This document shows, piece by piece, positions 57,400 through 64,000 of a stretch of DNA of 64,000 bases. Location of the stretch: contig VTPC01001032.1 in NCBI GenBank assembly GCA_011009095.1, forward strand, positions 123,380-187,379. Reading direction: 5' to 3'. The notes under the pieces are model-generated. The model made no database searches and was not told the DNA's origin. It saw nothing but the letters and a program-made list of their open reading frames with translations. Position 1 is the first letter of the stretch, and every line of letters starts with the position of its first letter. This DNA is from Ignelater luminosus. Lineage: Eukaryota > Arthropoda > Insecta > Coleoptera > Elateridae. Made by a program: the position numbers and the translations under genes.

Positions 57400-59050
57400 A
57401 ATAAATATAAAACTAAACACTTAACAAGTTTTATAGGAAACATTTTTCCACAAAGTGTATTTTTACTGAAATATCCATACTTTTCGGGCATACTATATAA
57501 CAACATAAGGAAACCATTATATTAAAACTAAAAATGTAAGAGACAATTTTGCTGTTTTCAAAAAACTTTCCGACTCATCTAACTCAGCATCCATAGATCT
57601 CATGGTCCTCCTTAAATAACTTTTATAATACAAAATTAATAAAATAACCCCTAAAAGTTAATGTACCTATTACTAAAGCGATTCATTTTTGGAGTTACTA
57701 AGAATAACACAGTGCAATAACAACAAAATTTAGAAATAAGATTTCTTAGAGAAGATCTGACCAAAGGAGTCAATTCTTCAAGGGATTCTGTTAGAGTAGG
57801 TCAAATAGGCGTTTTTTCTGGACTGAAAGTTCGCAATGTCAGTAACATGAGTTCTTCATATTGTTTTGAGGTTTTCATTATTTTATAACTCCTAAACGAT
57901 TAATTTTGAATTTTTTTCGAATTCCTGTTTACGAACTTAACTTCTGCTAGTAGATACCATTTTACCACGCTATCTTCAATTGTTTTGAAACAGTCGAATT
58001 TCACCGTTTTTTAGAAATTTAACAATCAAGTTGCGTTACAATTAAGGACCTTTTTTGTAACCGATACTTTAAAGTATCCAATGAAACAAAACACTTGCAA
58101 AATTTAAATAATTTTAAATAGTTACAATCGCCTTTTCATATTTTTATAATATTTCATCATATTTTTATATCCCTTGTTTCCCAAAGCCGGGCAATTTAGG
58201 TTTGTGGCCTCGGAAAAAATCAAAGAGAGCTGAAACTTTGCAAAGTCGTTTTATTTGATGTTCAAAAGCATATTTAAAGTATCCAGTCAGCTTTGTGGAT
58301 TTCCAGGCCTTTGAAAACTTAAAGCGGTAGAGAAGTACAGGAGAGCAGTGGAATTGGCCGTAGAGTGAAACGATTTGTCTATGTGGCCCATATCAAGTTC
58401 AGATAAAAGAGGAATGAATGGACTATTGTTTAAAATAATTTAGATTGCGTACCGTTGCTTCCGAAGACAAAACTCAGCGAAATTCAAAAATCATTTCCAT
58501 TGTTTTCAACTTTTCGGCTTTAGATAGGTTTTTAAGGCAGATGTTACAAATATGCCCAAAACAATTTATTTTCTACAAACAATAAGCTTTTTGTCCATAT
58601 GTTTGTAGTTTATCTACGATGAATAGTTGTGGAGTTAGAGTCATTTTCATGAATTTGTATATCATTTAGTGGAAATCAAATAAGAATGATAAACAGGTGT
58701 ACAAGAGTTCTATTCCAATCCATAGCAATATACTTAAAGGAGTTGGTATTGATTTCAGTAAAATCGGTAGTGTTGGTGAATAGGCCAAAAAATTTCTATT
58801 GAAATACGCAAATCAAAAAGCCTCCGCGGTTTTGCAAAATGTCAATTTTATCTTATTGTAAACCCGCTGTACAATCTAATATTGGAAAATGTGGTTTTTG
58901 TAAATATTATGACTAAAACATGGGAACAAAACCTAAAATTAACAATTTGAAGGAAAATAAAAATAGAATAAATAAAAATTTAGAGACCCCTAAAAAACAA
59001 GTATTAGTTACAGTAGACTAATCTTGTGAGCTTTTTTTTATAAAAAGAAT
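57400..59050. other. AT-rich spacer, possible flank of PIN-like unit
   Basis: No gene seen. It includes TTATAACTCCTAAACGA near 57890, nearly identical to a word in the long inverted arms at 23.3 kb. Confidence 0.35.
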
Positions 59051-60276
59051 TTAATTGTTGCTTGAGGCATTTGCGCTTAAAGATGAGCTTGAATTGTGAT
59101 TACTTCCGTCACTGTCTTTATTTTCATTACTAATTATTGCGTGATATTTTCCAATAATGACGAAGCAGACCAGCTCCGCATTCTTGCATTCGCATCCTTC
59201 ACTACACTCAATTTTGCACATGCAAGGTATTGGATTAAGTAGCTCCTTTGGCGTAGGAGAAAGTGTTTTTGGCATGGAAACAAGGTGACTATCACCTAAG
59301 ATGTAGGTTCTAACGGATTAGCCAACCATTTCTGTACTTGGAGGTAAGTCCGATATGAATGCGGACACCACGCTGCACTAGTTGGAAGTAATGAAGTCAA
59401 CTAAAATGATTTTGATGACTGTTGAAACCACTTTCCGTGCAAAGATCAAAGCAACAAGCTCACCCAATGATAAGCATTCGCCGTTGTACAGAGTCATCAT
59501 ACATTCCTTCCGCTTCTTGAAATGTCTTTACTAGCTGCGTTCGGAGAGGTAAATAGCTTATTTCTTTCCTTAGTGATTCATTGGATTTCAAAATGTTGAA
59601 AGCTAGCTTTTTTCCCTTTTCAAACACTGTTAACGTTCTATCACAGCCAGACATTACGTGACAAAACGCTTCATGCGTCCGACGCCATTTTGAATATTAA
59701 AAATCGAAAAGACCTTCCCATCAACTTTGCCTGGTGGAGGATGCAAAACTTGAATTGTGGATGGTGCCTTAGCCCAAGCCACAAGCATGACGAAGATATT
59801 TATGTTGTTAGCTAGTACAGAGACTGTAATATTCTCCGACTCTAGCTGCAGAGTCTGATCAGTAATAATTGTGTCGGTATCTCCTGTATAGTCATAAATT
59901 GTGTGACCAGCGCCCAATAAACTTTTCATGAGCAGTTCATCAATATTCTTTTCATTTCAAAAAAAAACGAGAATGCGCAGCGACGATGTTATCATTAATG
60001 GTAAGGTTTGGTGTTTATTTTTCACAAGTACTTCGCATTCTTTCTTCTCCTTTAATCGAAAGTAGTTCGAGACCGTCAGAAACGATATACGCATTGTGGT
60101 AAAACTGAAAAACAAAGGACTGTAAAAGACCATAAGCATTCAGTCAAGGACACACAGCTGCATGTAAAAGTTATCCTCAGTCGATGACTACCTACCTCAC
60201 TCTTGAACTCTATTTCGAACGTAGCATCACTTGATATCCAGACAGAAGTTGATGCGGATTTCGCAGTTTTGGGCAA
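59051..60276 (-). pseudogene. PIN-like domain protein, broken copy B
   Basis: Minus-strand order: a weak N-terminal part, then LGAGHTIYDYTGDTDTIITD, LQLESENITVSVLANNINIF, VMLVAWAKAP, MSGCDRT...EKGKKLAFNILKSN and finally TPKELLNPIPCMCKIECSEG CECKNAELVC. The GD.DT, (D)DI..FVMLV and GCD blocks and the Cys-rich tail (C.CK..C...C.C.....C) are the hallmarks of the same family as the plus-strand copy at 21824-22915. In this copy an expected Asp pair is NN (VLANNINIF). Frames shift at about 59654 and 59460, so it is inactive. Confidence 0.62.
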
Positions 60277-60299
60277 TGAGCCGACTCAAACTGCAGACA

Positions 60300-62570
60300 T
60301 CTTCCAGGCCTGATGTTTTTTTTATAAGGAAGATAAGATGCATAAATAATTGTTAAGTGTTTGTCGGCACGATTACTTCTCGTACCTTAATGCCCCTAGC
60401 TATGTTAGTCAGAGGTTTTACTTTTCAATTTTTTTTTAGTTTTACGACAGTAAAATTACCTCCAAGGATCTTGCACTTGCCTTGAGACAGTTTACTGCAT
60501 TTCCAGCCACCATACTAGTTGCAGGTTTTCCGTCGTTCTGAGGTCACCGTAGTTCTCCAACCTATCTTTAAAAATGTCGAAGTTGAGCTGATCTTTTAAA
60601 TTTGATATGAGGCACCAGTAGGGTGGTCTAGTAGTTGAAGCTTTGATTAATAAAGTTTTTTAGATTAACAAATCGTTCTAAATAAAGTTTTTTGTTAACA
60701 CACTACTGAGTTACATACTAGTAACTTTCTTAAAAACCAATTTGTAACTGTGGTAAGATTTGTAATTAAGTTTTTCTTATCAGTATTCTCTAAAACTTTT
60801 GTTAGTCTTGCAGTCTTTCTAGAGTTTTTCTACGAAAATGAATGGATGAAATAACCCAGCTCTTTTATGGAACTTCTTCACTGGAAATTCATAAAGGACA
60901 AACTTAAAATTAAATTTAAGTTGCAAGTTAAGAAATAGTTTCATCCAAAAGAGGGGTTTATACATTTGCATGTTATTTTATTGCTTCCACTAGATCTTTT
61001 CTAATCTACTATCAAGGAGACTTCACCAAGCAGGGTTGACATCATCATAATTTATGTTTAAGTTGTCAAACACCAGGGATCCATGACCACCCAAATAGCT
61101 GAAGCTCGCCATTTGCCTAGTATTTACTAAAATAGACGGTACAATATAATGAAATCTATTCGTGAACGAATTTGGAATTCGCTACTTATTATAATATTCA
61201 AATTCAGCACATTATGGTCGGCTATATTGTGTTTTTCTAAATTTATTTTCGTTGGAGGCATTTGAATTTCAAAAGAAACAAGGACGCAAAAATTTAACTT
61301 TCAAAATTATATAATAATAGGGACCATGAAAGAATATTATTAGACAAAGTTTAAAAATTGAAAATATTATAATTTCCAAAAGAAGGGTAAGAAAGTGAAA
61401 TAAAATAAGGACATATTTCTTTTTTAAATGAGCAGGGCACAAAGAGTTATGAAACTTCCCACTTTTAGTTGAAGTAATGTAACTTAAAATAACTTTAACT
61501 CTTTTCGTTTCCTATGTACCCTAACTGTGGGTAAACTTGAAACCTTCTACTAAAATTGTAATTACCTTCATTGTTTCCAAAATGTTGAAACCCTGAGTTA
61601 CGAATCTCACACCTCTATGTTTTGTATACGTTCATGAAATGTTTATGATAGTTCTGTCCAGAGGCGCTTTGTCTTTAACTAGTAATTTCTGTTATTGTTA
61701 TTCAAAGTGTAGCTAAATGTTTACGTTTTGTGTTTCCTTATCCACATAGAAGTAATGGTTCATGTTTTAAAAGTACATCATGTGCTACTTTATAATAGTT
61801 ATTTTTATTATGATTAGATAAATAGAATTTTCCACATTTAGGATTTTTTAAATATTCATTATTCAGTGTAGACGGGGATGCGCTGAAACAGGCGCCCCTG
61901 TGCAAATACATACGTATAATTAGAAGTTTTTGTCGGTTTGGTTATCTATAGCAGCAGAGCGGTAGATTGGTATTTTCCTTTCCTTCAAATTACTTCTATG
62001 CCAGAAGTTTCAAACGCATTACGTAGTTTAAAGATTTTTCTTTTGAAACAAAACAAAATGCCAGTTCATTTCAGGGACAAAATAACAACTTATGCGATCT
62101 AAATATAAAATATTGACACTTCGATTGTATACAATCCGTGCTTTAAAGATAGTAATACTACTAACTTGGAGACAATATTTCCACTTAAGTTTATTTTATA
62201 AATTTTACATGAGATAAGTCTCTAGGGAACGTATAAGAAAAAAAATTATATACGGAAACACACAACTGAAAATAAAATAAACAAGTGTTGGGAATGAAAC
62301 AGCAATAAATTTTCCGTCTGTTATTACATTTGGACATTTAGAACCCTCTATTATGATGAATAGGACTTCAAGAACTTTTAGACTACACCGCATATTCTTT
62401 GTGACATTTAAAATAATTGTTTCTTATTTGAAATTTTCGTAGCTAAAATAATACCTAAGGCGAATTTATTTAGATATCTTGTACGTTTTTCTTTACTTGC
62501 GTAAATTATCCGTTATTGAAAAACATCCTATCACTTTAGGTAGTTCTAAAAAGTTAAAGGGATTTTTAAT
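60300..62570. other. AT-rich spacer, no gene seen
   Basis: No recognised coding or repeat structure up to the mariner target site. Confidence 0.45.
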
Positions 62571-62572
62571 TA

Positions 62573-62600
62573 CGAGGGTGGTCTGAAAAGTTTCCGACCT
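62573..62600 (+). repeat. Mariner left TIR (28 bp)
   Basis: Exact inverse of 63838-63865. Confidence 0.95.
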
Positions 62601-62750
62601 CAACGTGAAGATGGCAGCACTCGTAAATAAAAGCTACTGAATTTCGTTGTTCATCTGTTGACAGTTACTCACCAAAGTTTCAGCCATTTTGGACGCGCAG
62701 TTTTTATGTAACAGTCGTTTGAGTGAGTTGATGTGAGTTTTTTTGTGAAA

Positions 62751-63800
62751 ATGGACAAAATCGAGTATCGAGCTGTCATTAAATATTTGTTTTTGAAAGG
62801 CAATACGCCTTCGCAAATAAAAGATGAGTTGGATTCTGTGTATGGGGACTCTGCACCATCATTTACCACAGTGAAATTTTGGGCTGCTGAATTTAAACGT
62901 GGCCGTAAGAGCTTGGGAGACGATGAACGTTCGGGACGTCCAAAAACTGCAACTACCGACGAAAACATCGCCAAAGTTCACCAAATGGTGCTAGACGACC
63001 GCCGAATTAAAGCGAGAGAGATAGCAGAGGTTATGAACATGTCAAAAGAACGTGTTTGTCACATATTAAATCAACATTTAGGCATGAGAAAGCTGTCCGC
63101 GCGTTGGGTGCCGCGTTTACTCACGTTAGACCAAAAACGTGTTCGAATGAATATTTCCAACGCTCTTTTGGCGCAGTTTAGGCGAAATAAATCCGAGTTT
63201 TGGCGCCGATTAATTACTGTAGATGAAACTTGGATACACCATTATACGTCCGAAACAAAAATACAGTCCAAACAGTGGACTGCAAAGGGGGAACCGGCTC
63301 CAAAAAAAGCAAAAACTGTTTTTTCGGCTGGGAAAGTGATGGCGACTGGTTTTTGGGATAGTCATGGAGTTATTTTAATCGATTATCTTCAAAAAGGAAA
63401 AACCATTACAGGAGCATACTATGCATCATTACTTGACAAGCTGAAGGCAGAACTTGCGAAAAAACGGCCACATTTGCAGAAAAAGAAAATCCTGTTTCAC
63501 GAAGACAACGCACCGTCTCACACCTCAGCGGTTGCCATGGCGAGAATCCACGATTTACGGTTTGAACTGCTTGACCATCCGCCTTACTCGCCAGATCTAG
63601 CCCCAAGCGACTTCTTTTTGTTCCCTCATCTAAAAATTGCGCTCGGAGGACAAAGATTTTCGTCAAATGAAGAGGCAATCACCTTCGTGAACAATTATTT
63701 TGCAGAGAAAAATGCCGAGTACTATTTGGACGGGTTACAGAGATGGGAGCATCGCTGGGAGAAGTGTGTAGAGTTACAAGGAGACTATGTTAAAAAATAA
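62751..63800 (+). CDS. Mariner transposase, intact, DD34D
   Basis: ATG 62751 gives 349 residues, the usual mariner length; an upstream GTG at 62733 is open but not an ATG. The paired helix-turn-helix DNA-binding region (about residues 1-110) includes FTTVKFWAAEFKRGRKSLGD and SGRPKTATTDENI. The WVPRLLT linker is present. Catalytic Asp residues are in VDETWIHHYT, HEDNAPSHTS and YSPDLAPSDFF, with 34 residues between the last two. The enzyme would cut at the 28-bp ends and insert at TA. Sequence style is closest to the irritans/Himar-like group by eye; the subfamily is tentative. No stop, frameshift or missing catalytic residue is seen. Confidence 0.93.
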   Translation: MDKIEYRAVIKYLFLKGNTPSQIKDELDSVYGDSAPSFTTVKFWAAEFKRGRKSLGDDERSGRPKTATTDENIAKVHQMVLDDRRIKAREIAEVMNMSKERVCHILNQHLGMRKLSARWVPRLLTLDQKRVRMNISNALLAQFRRNKSEFWRRLITVDETWIHHYTSETKIQSKQWTAKGEPAPKKAKTVFSAGKVMATGFWDSHGVILIDYLQKGKTITGAYYASLLDKLKAELAKKRPHLQKKKILFHEDNAPSHTSAVAMARIHDLRFELLDHPPYSPDLAPSDFFLFPHLKIALGGQRFSSNEEAITFVNNYFAEKNAEYYLDGLQRWEHRWEKCVELQGDYVKK

Positions 63801-63837
63801 AAAAAAAATTCCAGAAAAAATGTCTTGTATCTTTGTT

Positions 63838-63865
63838 AGGTCGGAAACTTTTCAGACCACCCTCG
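63838..63865 (-). repeat. Mariner right TIR (28 bp)
   Basis: Exact inverse of 62573-62600, followed by the TA target copy. Confidence 0.95.
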
Positions 63866-64000
63866 TATACACACTTTTGTATTTTTATTTATTTCTGTGT
63901 ACGCTCACCTAGGATAAAACGTGGTTGGTTAGACCACAGATAACTCTTCTAAACTATACTACCATGATATGATGAATGCTATCACTACATACATAAAGCT

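Larger units (their letters stand above)
62573..63865 (+). mobile_element. Complete mariner transposon (1,293 bp)
   Basis: Perfect 28-bp inverted ends, TA duplication at 62571-62572 and 63866-63867, and one uninterrupted transposase gene make a structurally complete autonomous-type mariner. Termini start CGAGGGTGGTCTGAAAAGTT. Perfect TIRs and an intact frame suggest a recent insertion. Confidence 0.95.

Noticed and set aside
63406-63678. Minus-strand 90-codon open frame
   Set aside because: Shadow of the intact mariner transposase on the plus strand.

Overview
This is AT-rich eukaryotic DNA, most likely from an insect. The evidence is a dense mixture of insect-type transposons (BEL/Pao, Ty3/Gypsy, jockey-like and RTE-like LINEs, mariner, piggyBac-like, P-like), short spliceosomal GT-AG introns, and one small multi-exon gene resembling the arthropod DUF1091 family. 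The species and order cannot be read from the sequence, although a beetle or similar insect would fit. There are no operons, bacterial genes, CRISPR arrays or RNA genes that I can support. Almost every long coding trace is a mobile element, usually broken.

Layout. 1-4303: jockey/CR1-like LINE cut by the left window edge, with an esterase-type ORF1, a broken EN-RT ORF2 and a (TTA)n tail. 4.4-9.7 kb: a 29-bp triplicate, a GC-richer unidentified block, then AT-rich spacer. 9.7-13.6 kb: decayed BEL/Pao retroelement. 16.2-20.7 kb: a relic of a DUF4817-type transposase split by a nearly complete P-like (THAP) transposon of about 3.84 kb. 21.5-23.5 kb: a unit with inverted arms of about 320-350 bp around a broken PIN-like reading frame. 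24.7-27.2 kb: an antisense RTE-like LINE carrying a 165-bp MITE with a TTA duplication. 31.6-33.6 kb: piggyBac-like relic. 33.7-34.3 kb: another LINE relic. 34.6-36.2 kb: an antisense mariner relic with two copies of a palindromic MITE. 39.8-40.2 kb: DUF4817 relic. 40.7-40.9 kb: 80-bp tandem repeat. 41.27-45.17 kb: Gypsy element with both 130-bp LTRs and a deleted mariner inserted exactly at a TA in gag. 51.0-51.9 kb: a 32-bp TIR pair next to a transposase N-terminus. 53.9-55.4 kb: tandem DUF1091-like pair, the first copy dead and the second apparently intact. 55.6-57.2 kb: LINE relic abutting a DUF4817 transposase tail. 59.05-60.3 kb: a second PIN-like relic, antisense. 62.57-63.87 kb: a complete 1,293-bp mariner with perfect 28-bp TIRs, TA duplication and an uninterrupted 349-codon DD34D transposase.

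The only likely host gene I can defend is the four-exon DUF1091-like gene at 54694-55411. The elements most likely to be recently active are the mariner at the right end and the P-like transposon, which has one frameshift and one nonsense codon. The least familiar structure is the long-inverted-repeat unit around the PIN-like frame at 21.5-23.5 kb, with a related frame at 59-60 kb.

Nested insertions give an internal check on boundaries. Removing the P-like element, the MITE and the Gypsy-borne mariner, each with one copy of its target duplication, rejoins the interrupted host reading frame.
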